Source: UBA1205 sp045534635 (GTDB taxonomy: Bacteria; Bacteroidota; Bacteroidia; Bacteroidales; WCHB1-69). From it: a stretch of DNA of 34,681 nt. Each line of letters starts with the position of its first letter. Position 1 is the stretch's first letter. The stretch lies in NCBI GenBank assembly GCA_045534635.1, contig JAZSKB010000021.1, forward strand, positions 1-34,681. The letters run 5' to 3'. The notes below the pieces were generated by a model. The model was given only the letters and a program-made list of their open reading frames with translations, had not been told where the DNA came from and made no database searches. The position numbers and the translations under genes are program-made. This document shows, piece by piece, positions 16,435 through 22,715 of this stretch.

Positions 16435-17220
16435 TTACCATACTTGGTCAAAATTTTCTTCTTGACGAACTTTTTCATCGCGTTGATATTCAAGTAGTCG
16501 TGCGTATTTTTGATAAGTGGAACAAGCAACACTAATCGAAATGTTCAATCCGTCAACTCCCCCGAAGATACCTCCATGTAAAAAGTATTTGGTGAAAAAT
16601 GCAGAACAAAAATGTACAATAGGAGTAAAGGCATTGGCTTTTTTTCCTTTTAGGTACATAATTTTTGCACTGCGAGTAGGGTAATCGCGTTCACTTTTTC
16701 CAAACAATTCTCCGACATTTTTAAAAGAATAGTGCAATATATCGGCTTTGAGCAAACACACATTGTTAGATTCTACGTATGCATGTTCTTTTTTAGGTGC
16801 AAATCGTGTATATTTTTTGTTGTATAGTCGGGTACAATAATCTGGATACCAACGGCAAGATTTAATCCAACGGCTGCCGATATGATTGCGACGACGAATG
16901 GCGAATGCCTCAAAATTAGTTTGGGATAAATCTATTTTTTTGATTGTTGCTACCAATTCTTCGGTGATACGTTCATCGGCATCTAAACTGAATATCCAAG
17001 GATTAGAAGCATATTCTATCCCAAAATTTTTCTGTAAACCATCACCAAGATAGGTTTGTTGGATAACTTTTGCCCCTGCTTGCTCTGCTAAAAATACCGT
17101 ATTGTCTTTGCTATATGAGTCAACAACAATGATTTCGTTACAAATCTTTTGTAGAGAAACTATACAATCTACAATATTGTTTTCCTCGTTGAGTGTGGTA
17201 ATGATTCCTGTTATATTCAT
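16435..17220 (-). CDS. Family 2 glycosyltransferase, WaaE/KdtX-like
   Basis: The 261-residue cytoplasmic or membrane-associated enzyme begins with ITGIITTLNEENNIVDCI, the GT2 opening. VDSYSKDNT and the DxD-bearing FSLDADERITEE (about residues 77-88) follow. RWYPDYCTRLYNKKYTRF at about 122-139 is typical of the LPS-core glucosyltransferase WaaE/KdtX group. It therefore probably adds a sugar to the LPS core or a similar glycolipid; acceptor and donor are not determinable. It is monocistronic on the minus strand. A candidate minus-strand -7 box, TACCTTTG at 17380-17373, would give a leader of about 150 nt. Confidence 0.88.
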   Translation of the reverse strand: MNITGIITTLNEENNIVDCIVSLQKICNEIIVVDSYSKDNTVFLAEQAGAKVIQQTYLGDGLQKNFGIEYASNPWIFSLDADERITEELVATIKKIDLSQTNFEAFAIRRRNHIGSRWIKSCRWYPDYCTRLYNKKYTRFAPKKEHAYVESNNVCLLKADILHYSFKNVGELFGKSERDYPTRSAKIMYLKGKKANAFTPIVHFCSAFFTKYFLHGGIFGGVDGLNISISVACSTYQKYARLLEYQRDEKVRQEENFDQVW

Positions 17221-17372
17221 ATTTTAAGGCATTATTTGGCTAAACTTGTCTTATCGGAAATCCCAATTTTTACAAAAATTGTATTTATTTGGGGAATTTA
17301 TATCCTTTGTTGTTTGATTTTTTGCTGTATATCAATACAATATTTTCAATTGTGTATGAATTTTACAGCGAA

Positions 17373-17380
17373 CAAAGGTA
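17373..17380 (-). promoter_or_regulatory. Candidate promoter of the WaaE-like gene
   Basis: TACCTTTG on the minus strand matches the -7 consensus, about 150 nt upstream of the start codon at 17220. There is no convincing -33 box, so the call is tentative. The rest of 17221-17560 holds no gene that I can support. Confidence 0.4.
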
Positions 17381-17565
17381 CAAGTTTTTTTTTGATTCTA
17401 AAAGGATATGGGTTAAATATTTTTTCTTTGAAATACAAAACAATAAGTAAAAATGTTGCTGATTTAGGTTTATTTTTTTTGTTATAGTTTTTGAATGTAA
17501 TGTTGCTAATCGAAAAAAAAATGAAAAAAAATTGGAGAAATAGACTTTTTATAAAAAAAATATTA

Positions 17566-17573
17566 TAATTTTG
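17566..17573 (+). promoter_or_regulatory. Promoter of the pyr leader and pyrBI
   Basis: TAATTTTG followed by CAAAG matches the -7 consensus. Transcription would start near 17579, just before a run of eight T in the initially transcribed region (about 17583-17590). There is no other plausible promoter between here and pyrB. Confidence 0.55.
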
Positions 17574-17641
17574 CAAAGTAGATTTTTTTTGATTTGTCGA
17601 AAGAATTCTTAAAATATAAATTAAGCAAAATCAATTTAGTA

Positions 17642-17782
17642 ATGAATGGAAATATGATTGTTAATGAAACGGTTAGGTGTGTTATGCACAACGTGGAAAT
17701 CTATTTCAATGCAGACAAAGATTACAATGCTTTTGCTTTTGGACAAATGGTTGGTATCAATTTGAGAAATTTTATTTATTAA
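17642..17782 (+). CDS. Small ORF upstream of pyrB, possible leader peptide
   Basis: A 46-codon ORF starts at the ATG at 17642; the frame is open back to a TTG at 17594. It has balanced composition (MNGNMIVNETVRC, then NADKDYNAFAFGQMVG), unlike the Lys/Phe/Ile-rich noise frames nearby. It lies between a promoter box and a terminator-like hairpin that begins 11 nt after its stop codon, and pyrB follows. That geometry resembles the E. coli pyrBI leader, where translation coupled to UTP-limited transcription disrupts an attenuator. It could instead be an independent small protein gene; I recognise no family. Confidence 0.5.
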   Translation: MNGNMIVNETVRCVMHNVEIYFNADKDYNAFAFGQMVGINLRNFIY

Positions 17783-17792
17783 TAATTTATGT

Positions 17793-17826
17793 AAAGCGAC
17801 TTTTTAATAAAGTCGCTTTTCTTTTA
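17793..17826 (+). terminator. Terminator-like hairpin upstream of pyrB (candidate attenuator)
   Basis: AAAGCGACTTT (17793-17803) and AAAGTCGCTTT (17809-17819) form a perfect 11-bp stem with a 5-nt loop. A T-run broken by one C (TCTTTTAAT) follows. The hairpin lies 11 nt after the small ORF stop and 30 nt before the pyrB ATG, so without readthrough or antitermination it would block pyrBI. Confidence 0.8.
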
Positions 17827-17848
17827 ATCTTAAAACATAAAAATAAAT

Positions 17849-18757
17849 ATGAAAAACAGAAATTTAATTTCTATTGCAGACTTTAGCAAAGAGGAGTATT
17901 TGAAAATACTTGACATCGCAAGTGAGTTTGAAAAACAGCCTGTACAAGATATTGCTAAGGGAAAAGTTGTTGCAACTTTGTTTTTTGAACCTTCAACACG
18001 TACAAGATTAAGTTTTGAAAGTGCTGCTTGTAGAATGGGGGCGAAAGTTATTGGTTTTTCCGATGCTTCAAATTCAAGTACAGCAAAAGGAGAAAGCCTT
18101 GCTGATACTATACGTACAGTTTCTTGTTATGCCGATATTATTGTAATGCGTCATCCTTTGGAAGGTGCTGCTCAATTGGCAAGTGAAGTGGCTTCTGTTC
18201 CTATTATCAATGCTGGTGATGGTGCCAATCAACACCCAACGCAATGTATGTTAGACCTTTATTCTATTATGAAGACACAAGGAACTTTAGACAATTTAGA
18301 TGTTGCTTTAGTTGGGGACCTTAAATATGGACGTACCGTGCATTCGCTTGTTGAGGCGATGTGTAATTTCAATACTACTTTCCATTTGATTTCTCCTAAT
18401 AGTTTGAAATTGCCTTCTATTGTAAAAATGCATGTCAAGAAAAAAGAATTGAAATATTTTCAATATACTGAAATTCAAGAGGCTATAGACAAAGTGGATA
18501 TCCTTTATATGACAAGGGTACAAAGAGAACGTTTCTTGGATATTCAAGATTATGAAAAGGTGAAGAATGCTTATATTTTAGATAAATCTATGCTTGCCAA
18601 TTGCAAAGAAAATATGAAAGTTTTGCACCCGCTTCCTCGTGTAAATGAAATTGATACCAATGTGGACAGCACTCCTCAAGCTTATTATTTCCAACAAGCA
18701 CAAAATGGTGTTTATGTGCGTCAAGCTCTTATTGCTGCTATATTGGGTCTTAAATAA
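17849..18757 (+). CDS. pyrB: Aspartate carbamoyltransferase catalytic subunit
   Basis: This enzyme joins carbamoyl phosphate and aspartate to form carbamoyl aspartate, the committed step of de novo UMP synthesis. The 302-residue length is normal. The carbamoyl-phosphate motif FEPSTRTRLSFE (STRTR at 49-53) is visible. So are the loop with SSTAKGES (about residues 77-84), HPTQ (about 131), the aspartate-binding RVQRERF (about 223-229) and HPLPR (about 255). All key residues that I can check are present. pyrI follows after 26 nt, indicating a pyrBI holoenzyme with allosteric control. Expression may be attenuated by the hairpin just upstream. Confidence 0.96.
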   Translation: MKNRNLISIADFSKEEYLKILDIASEFEKQPVQDIAKGKVVATLFFEPSTRTRLSFESAACRMGAKVIGFSDASNSSTAKGESLADTIRTVSCYADIIVMRHPLEGAAQLASEVASVPIINAGDGANQHPTQCMLDLYSIMKTQGTLDNLDVALVGDLKYGRTVHSLVEAMCNFNTTFHLISPNSLKLPSIVKMHVKKKELKYFQYTEIQEAIDKVDILYMTRVQRERFLDIQDYEKVKNAYILDKSMLANCKENMKVLHPLPRVNEIDTNVDSTPQAYYFQQAQNGVYVRQALIAAILGLK

Positions 18758-18783
18758 TTGTTTAACAATCAATAAAATAGATT

Positions 18784-19239
18784 ATGAGTAAAAGAGAATT
18801 AGTAGTAACCGCTATACAAAATGGAACTGTAATTGACCATATCCCTGCTGATAAATTGTTTCAAGTGGCAAGAACGCTTAATTTGACTTCTTGTGACACT
18901 TTGGTGATGATGGCTAACAATTTAGTTAGTATGAAATTAGGAAAAAAAGGTATCATAAAATGTCAAGATAAGTATTTAAGTCAAAGTGAAATCAACAAAT
19001 TGGCACTTGTTGCTCCTTCGGCGACATTGATTACTATCCATAATTATGAGATTACAGAAAAAATCAACGTAGGTATTCCTTCTTATATCGAAGGTACTGT
19101 AAAATGTTTCAATCCGAAATGTATTACCAATGTAGAAAAAGTAACACCTCGTTTTGAAGTTTTAGATAAAGAAGATTTGAAATTACAATGTGCTTATTGT
19201 CAAAAGATTACAAAGAAAGATACTTTAAGTTTCTTGTAA
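18784..19239 (+). CDS. pyrI: Aspartate carbamoyltransferase regulatory subunit
   Basis: PyrI binds nucleotide effectors (CTP, ATP, UTP) and, through its zinc domain, holds PyrB trimers in the regulated holoenzyme. The 151-residue protein has the N-terminal allosteric domain (VTAIQNGTVIDHIPADK) and a C-terminal zinc site. The four ligand cysteines are at 108, 113, 136 and 139 (KCFNPKC and CAYC). It directly follows pyrB on the same strand. A weak stem with a T-run near 19256-19285 may terminate the operon. Confidence 0.96.
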   Translation: MSKRELVVTAIQNGTVIDHIPADKLFQVARTLNLTSCDTLVMMANNLVSMKLGKKGIIKCQDKYLSQSEINKLALVAPSATLITIHNYEITEKINVGIPSYIEGTVKCFNPKCITNVEKVTPRFEVLDKEDLKLQCAYCQKITKKDTLSFL

Positions 19240-19253
19240 TATAATCTTATAAA

Positions 19254-19285
19254 AATTATTGGCAGTAGCAATTTTTTTTTGTGTT
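19254..19285 (+). terminator. Possible terminator of pyrBI
   Basis: A short imperfect stem (ATTG/CAAT around GCAGTAG, extended by A/T pairs) leads into a run of T. It is weak and is called mainly from its position after pyrI. Confidence 0.35.
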
Positions 19286-19333
19286 TTTTTCTGTTTTCAT
19301 AAAAAAAATATTTCACGATTCAAAAAAAAATTG

Positions 19334-19341
19334 TACTTTTG
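19334..19341 (+). promoter_or_regulatory. Promoter of tRNA-Leu
   Basis: TACTTTTG matches the -7 consensus and lies 13 nt before the mature 5' end of tRNA-Leu, similar to the spacing seen for tRNA-Gln. Confidence 0.6.
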
Positions 19342-19352
19342 CATCGTGATAA

Positions 19353-19437
<85 letters not shown>

Positions 19438-19480
19438 CTCTTTTTTGTTATAATATATTTATATGTTATAAGTATTCAAC

Positions 19481-19517
19481 AGTGCACCTATGTCCTATAG
19501 GTGTACTATTTTTTAGA
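19481..19517 (+). terminator. Terminator after tRNA-Leu
   Basis: AGTGCACCTAT and ATAGGTGTACT form an 11-bp stem with one G-U pair and a 5-nt loop, followed by ATTTTTT. It lies 43 nt after the tRNA. Confidence 0.75.
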
Positions 19518-19541
19518 ACAAAAAGCTATTATTTCAATTTG

Positions 19542-20312
19542 TTATTTACTTGCTGTTGTCTGAAAAATAGATTTAGGATAAACAATATCAGATAGATATA
19601 ATGCGTGTGCAGGAACTGAAATACCTGCTTTACAACGATTTTTTTCTTCTATAATTTTACAAAAATCTTCGATACTGCATTTTTCTTGACCTACTTCGAG
19701 TAGAGTGCCTACAATGGCTCGTACCATATTACGAAGAAATCTATTTGCACTAATTTCAAAAACAAGTAATCCTTCTTTTGAAAAATACCATTGGGCTTGT
19801 TTTATCGTACATAAATTGGTTTTATTTTGGGTGTGTACTTTTGAAAATGAAGTAAAATCGTTGTATTCAAACAATTTTTTGCAGGCTTCATTCATTTTTT
19901 CTATATTGAGTGGACGATAAAAATGATAAGTATTTTCGATATTAAAAGGATTTTTTGTTGTAGTGATATAATAATTATATGTACGAATTAGAGCATCGAA
20001 ACGGGCGTGTGCTTCTGGTGACACTTCAAAAATGGAAAAAATAACAATATCAGCAGGTAAAAAGGCATTAAGCCTATATGCAAGTTGCTCACATTCATTC
20101 TTTTTTATATGTATAGAAGTGTCGAAATGGGCATAGAAATTTTTGGCATGAACGCCTGTATCGGTTCTGCCGGCTCCGACTATAGAAATTGGTGTTTTCA
20201 ATAATAGGGAAAAGGCGTTTTCAAGTGTAGATTGTACCGATATGGCATTAGGTTGACGTTGCCAACCAAAATAATTTTTTCCGTTGTATGCTAAATGTAT
20301 AAAATAACGCAT
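19542..20312 (-). CDS. truA: tRNA pseudouridine(38-40) synthase
   Basis: TruA converts uridines 38-40 in the anticodon arm of many tRNAs to pseudouridine. The 256-residue length fits. The catalytic motif GRTDTGVHA is visible, with the nucleophile at Asp51. The opening YFIHLAYNGKNYFGWQRQ and the C-terminal RFLRNMVRAIVGTLLEVG are characteristic. The start codon overlaps the nth stop by one base (TAATG), so it is the last gene of an overlapping minus-strand operon. No terminator is obvious downstream; the tRNA-Leu hairpin on the other strand is only about 25 nt beyond its stop and could serve both directions. Confidence 0.96.
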   Translation of the reverse strand: MRYFIHLAYNGKNYFGWQRQPNAISVQSTLENAFSLLLKTPISIVGAGRTDTGVHAKNFYAHFDTSIHIKKNECEQLAYRLNAFLPADIVIFSIFEVSPEAHARFDALIRTYNYYITTTKNPFNIENTYHFYRPLNIEKMNEACKKLFEYNDFTSFSKVHTQNKTNLCTIKQAQWYFSKEGLLVFEISANRFLRNMVRAIVGTLLEVGQEKCSIEDFCKIIEEKNRCKAGISVPAHALYLSDIVYPKSIFQTTASK

Positions 20313-20953
20313 TATTGTTTAGGTTTGTTTTGATAATAAATGCATACCTTTTTTACTCCACATTGAGTACATTGTGGTTGGCGTGCCATACAAACATATC
20401 TTCCATGCAATATCAACCAGTGATGAGCAAGTGGTATCAATTCTTGAGGGATATTTTTAACCAATTCTTTTTCTGTTGATAGTGGAGTTTTGCTTTTTAC
20501 CAGACCTATTCTGTTGGAAACGCGAAATACGTGGGTATCTACTGCCATGCGTGGTTGTTGAAAAAGTACGGAGGCTATCACGTTGGCGGTTTTTCTTCCT
20601 ACTCCAGGAAGACGTTGCAACATTTCTATATCTGCGGGAATTTCTCCTTGAAATTCTTCGCACAACATTGTGGACATTCCTTTGAGGTGTTTCGCTTTGT
20701 TGTTTGGATACGAAACACTTTTTATATATTCGTAAATCTCTTCAACAGAGGCAATTTTCATTTTTTCTGCAGTAGGATAGGCCGCAAAAAGAGCAGGAGT
20801 AGTTTGGTTCACTCGTTTGTCGGTACATTGTGCAGAAAGTATCACAGCAACAAGCAATTGATACGGATTTTCGTATTTTAATTCTGTTGTTGCTTCGGGA
20901 TTATTTGCTAAAAAATAATCTATAACATATTTATATCTTTCTTTTTTAGTCAT
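20312..20953 (-). CDS. nth: Endonuclease III (DNA glycosylase/AP lyase)
   Basis: Nth removes oxidised pyrimidines from DNA and nicks abasic sites in base excision repair. The 213-residue protein shows the helix-hairpin-helix LPGVGRKTANVI with catalytic Lys121 and the conserved Asp139 in VDTHVFR. The C-terminal [4Fe-4S] ligands appear as a C-X6-C-X2-C-X5-C pattern (CMARQPQCTQC, then CIYY). It overlaps the upstream lipoprotein gene by 8 nt and truA by one base. Confidence 0.96.
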   Translation of the reverse strand: MTKKERYKYVIDYFLANNPEATTELKYENPYQLLVAVILSAQCTDKRVNQTTPALFAAYPTAEKMKIASVEEIYEYIKSVSYPNNKAKHLKGMSTMLCEEFQGEIPADIEMLQRLPGVGRKTANVIASVLFQQPRMAVDTHVFRVSNRIGLVKSKTPLSTEKELVKNIPQELIPLAHHWLILHGRYVCMARQPQCTQCGVKKVCIYYQNKPKQ

Positions 20954-21653
20954 TTATTGATAATTTTTCTCCTAAATCTAAAATGTATTCACTATTGGGA
21001 TAGGTTTGGGATAATGTTTGATAGATATTTTGCAAAATAGCTTTATCTTCTGAGGGTGAAAAAAACGAATTTCGTCCCAATGTTTGATAAAATGCAAGTA
21101 AAGATGCCAATTTATCGGGATTTTTTTCTATAAAATTCATCAAATAGGCTCTGTGATTGTCGTAATAAATATTAAATTGGTTTTCTAATATCCGATGAAG
21201 GCTATCAAATTGTGTATCATATTGATGTGCAATAAAATAATCAGATAATTTTTTGACACTATCTTCCAATAAAAACAATTGTTGACGCGTTTGTTGTAGC
21301 AGATCGGTTTCTATATTTCCTTTTATCTCCATACTTCTATTGATATTTGGGGCGGTGGCTTTTATATATAATGTATCTAGAGCTTGTAAAATAAATGAGG
21401 CAAAACAAGTATCGTTGAATCTTAATAGATAAACGCTGATATTTTCCACTTTGGGATAATGTACAAAATGCCCGTTGGTAAGTAAAACAGTGTCTTCTGC
21501 TTCTATGCTCGATGGGGTTAATTTGTATAATACTGCGTATTGTTTGTTGTAATTGGCGATATGACCACTTATTTTTGTCCGTTGTTTACAACTAAAGGAC
21601 AATATTAAAACGATTATTGACAACAATATTGTTATTATTCTTTTGAATTTCAT
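20946..21653 (-). CDS. DUF4369-like lipoprotein without a thioredoxin domain
   Basis: The 235-residue protein has a signal with lipobox-like LSFSC (Cys22). The mature start KISGHIANYNKQYAVLYKL and the strand pattern up to about residue 115 resemble the DUF4369 domain. In Bacteroidetes that domain usually precedes a TlpA-type thioredoxin domain. The rest is helical (RQQLFLLEDSVKKLSDYF) and ends at residue 235 with no CxxC, so the redox domain is missing. Either this is a naturally short family member or it lost its C-terminus. It is the first gene of the operon with nth and truA, under a TATCTTTG promoter. The function is unknown. Confidence 0.7.
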   Translation of the reverse strand: MKFKRIITILLSIIVLILSFSCKQRTKISGHIANYNKQYAVLYKLTPSSIEAEDTVLLTNGHFVHYPKVENISVYLLRFNDTCFASFILQALDTLYIKATAPNINRSMEIKGNIETDLLQQTRQQLFLLEDSVKKLSDYFIAHQYDTQFDSLHRILENQFNIYYDNHRAYLMNFIEKNPDKLASLLAFYQTLGRNSFFSPSEDKAILQNIYQTLSQTYPNSEYILDLGEKLSIND

Positions 21654-21671
21654 ACATTAATATTTATTTTA

Positions 21672-21679
21672 CAAAGATA
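21672..21679 (-). promoter_or_regulatory. Promoter of the lipoprotein-nth-truA operon
   Basis: On the minus strand the sequence reads TGTTATCTTTGTAAAA, with -7 box TATCTTTG, and lies 18 nt upstream of the ATG at 21653. The predicted leader is about 12 nt. Confidence 0.65.
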
Positions 21680-21695
21680 ACATTTTTTCTTGTAT

Positions 21696-22280
21696 TTATG
21701 CTTTCATTCTCAAGAGGCTATCTATTTTTAGAATTTGCGGAAGAACCAATACATTGTCTGCGTTGTTGATGATGTATTTCGATGATTGTATTTTTTCTTC
21801 GGAGATTTGCTGATGTACCAATCTTTGTTTGACTTCTTCTATTGTTAAATTATTGCGTATTTGAACGCGTTGTATCAATTCTTCCAATGGTGTATTTACA
21901 AAAATGATGTCATCGAAAGATAATTTTAATTCTGTGCTGTAAATAAGGGCAGATTCAAACAATACGTATGGTGCTTTTTGTTGTTTACACCACAATAAAA
22001 AATCTTGTTCTATATATGGGTGAACAATTTTATTGACTTTTTGCATTTCTTCTGGACATTGAAATACTATTTCTGACAATTTTTTTAAGTCTATTTCTTG
22101 TGATGAACTAAATATTTTATTTCCATAGATTAAACGCATTTGTGATTTTATAAAATTAGTTTTATAACTTGCTTTTGCTTGAATATCACTATAATAAATT
22201 GGTATGCCCAAATGTTCAAATACTTGGCATATTGTTGATTTTCCTGAACCTATACGTCCTGTTATTCCTATTTTCTTCAT
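21696..22280 (-). CDS. coaE: Dephospho-CoA kinase
   Basis: CoaE phosphorylates dephospho-CoA to coenzyme A, the last step of CoA synthesis. I start at the ATG at 22280, giving 194 residues; the frame extends to 22328, but that part encodes the promoter. The P-loop GRIGSGKST lies at about residues 8-16. IPIYYSDIQAK (about 26-36) is the conserved region with the catalytic Asp, and VHPYIEQDF and FESALIYSTEL are further family segments. The -7 box TATCTTTG ends 4 nt before the ATG, so the transcript may begin at or next to the start codon. It is a single-gene unit ending just before the next promoter. Confidence 0.94.
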   Translation of the reverse strand: MKKIGITGRIGSGKSTICQVFEHLGIPIYYSDIQAKASYKTNFIKSQMRLIYGNKIFSSSQEIDLKKLSEIVFQCPEEMQKVNKIVHPYIEQDFLLWCKQQKAPYVLFESALIYSTELKLSFDDIIFVNTPLEELIQRVQIRNNLTIEEVKQRLVHQQISEEKIQSSKYIINNADNVLVLPQILKIDSLLRMKA

Positions 22281-22284
22281 TTTG

Positions 22285-22292
22285 CAAAGATA
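22285..22292 (-). promoter_or_regulatory. Promoter of coaE, nearly abutting the start codon
   Basis: On the minus strand TGTTATCTTTGCAAAATG places the -7 box only 4 nt from the ATG at 22280. With the usual start a few bases downstream of the -7 box, the mRNA would be leaderless or almost so. Confidence 0.6.
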
Positions 22293-22333
22293 ACATTTTT
22301 TTGTTTTACCTTTGTTAGCAGGGAGCAATAGTC

Positions 22334-22436
22334 GCGTTGTTCTTATATTTTTTTTCGATGTTTGAGCTTAAGTCGGGGTTCTGAGCCTGTCGATTTTTTC
22401 GGTGTCTGAGCCTGCCGAAGACATCGAAAATATAGT
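22334..22436 (+). repeat. Left copy of the direct repeat flanking the LRR gene
   Basis: The segment resembles 24975-25105. Its last 39 nt (22398-22436) match 25067-25105 with a single mismatch. It carries two GAGCCTGYCGA loop cores, the second enclosed by CGGTGTCT (22400-22407) and AGACATCG (22419-22426), which pair as a hairpin. This is a REP-like dispersed palindromic unit. Confidence 0.85.
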
Positions 22437-22485
22437 GTCTATAAAAAAAAATTAAAGAATAAATATTTATATTAAAAAAAAGTTG

Positions 22486-22493
22486 TATTTTTG
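22486..22493 (+). promoter_or_regulatory. Promoter upstream of the LRR gene
   Basis: TATTTTTG within GTTGTATTTTTGCAAAAAG fits the -7 consensus. It lies about 17 nt upstream of a 39-codon ORF and about 220 nt upstream of the LRR protein start. Confidence 0.55.
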
Positions 22494-22510
22494 CAAAAAG
22501 TTTGAAATGG

Positions 22511-22630
22511 ATGGCGTTGAAAATTATTTTAGGATATAGAAATTTATTTATAACTACTTGCAAAATAGCAGTTTATAAAACAATAGTGGGTATGTTTGTT
22601 ATCTTCGGCTTTTTGTTTATGTACTTATAA
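22511..22630 (+). CDS. Small ORF for a putative 39-residue membrane peptide
   Basis: The frame reads MALKIILGYRNLF, then about 24 residues ending in a hydrophobic stretch (IVGMFVIFGFLFMYL) that could span a membrane. The ATG is about 12 nt from the predicted transcription start, matching the short leaders of other genes here. It lies in what would otherwise be a long leader of the LRR gene. It could be a true small protein, a leader ORF or chance; AT-rich DNA easily yields Phe/Ile/Leu-rich frames. Confidence 0.35.
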   Translation: MALKIILGYRNLFITTCKIAVYKTIVGMFVIFGFLFMYL

Positions 22631-22715
22631 ATCAATGATATACGCAGATAATATTTGTGTTGCTTGTGTTTTTTTGAAATTATTAAATAAAAGTATAACT
22701 AAAATTCAAAGTAAA

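Noticed and set aside
17236..17487. 83-codon hydrophobic frame upstream of the pyr leader
   Set aside because: No ATG start (TTG only), no promoter in the right place, composition of AT-rich noise.
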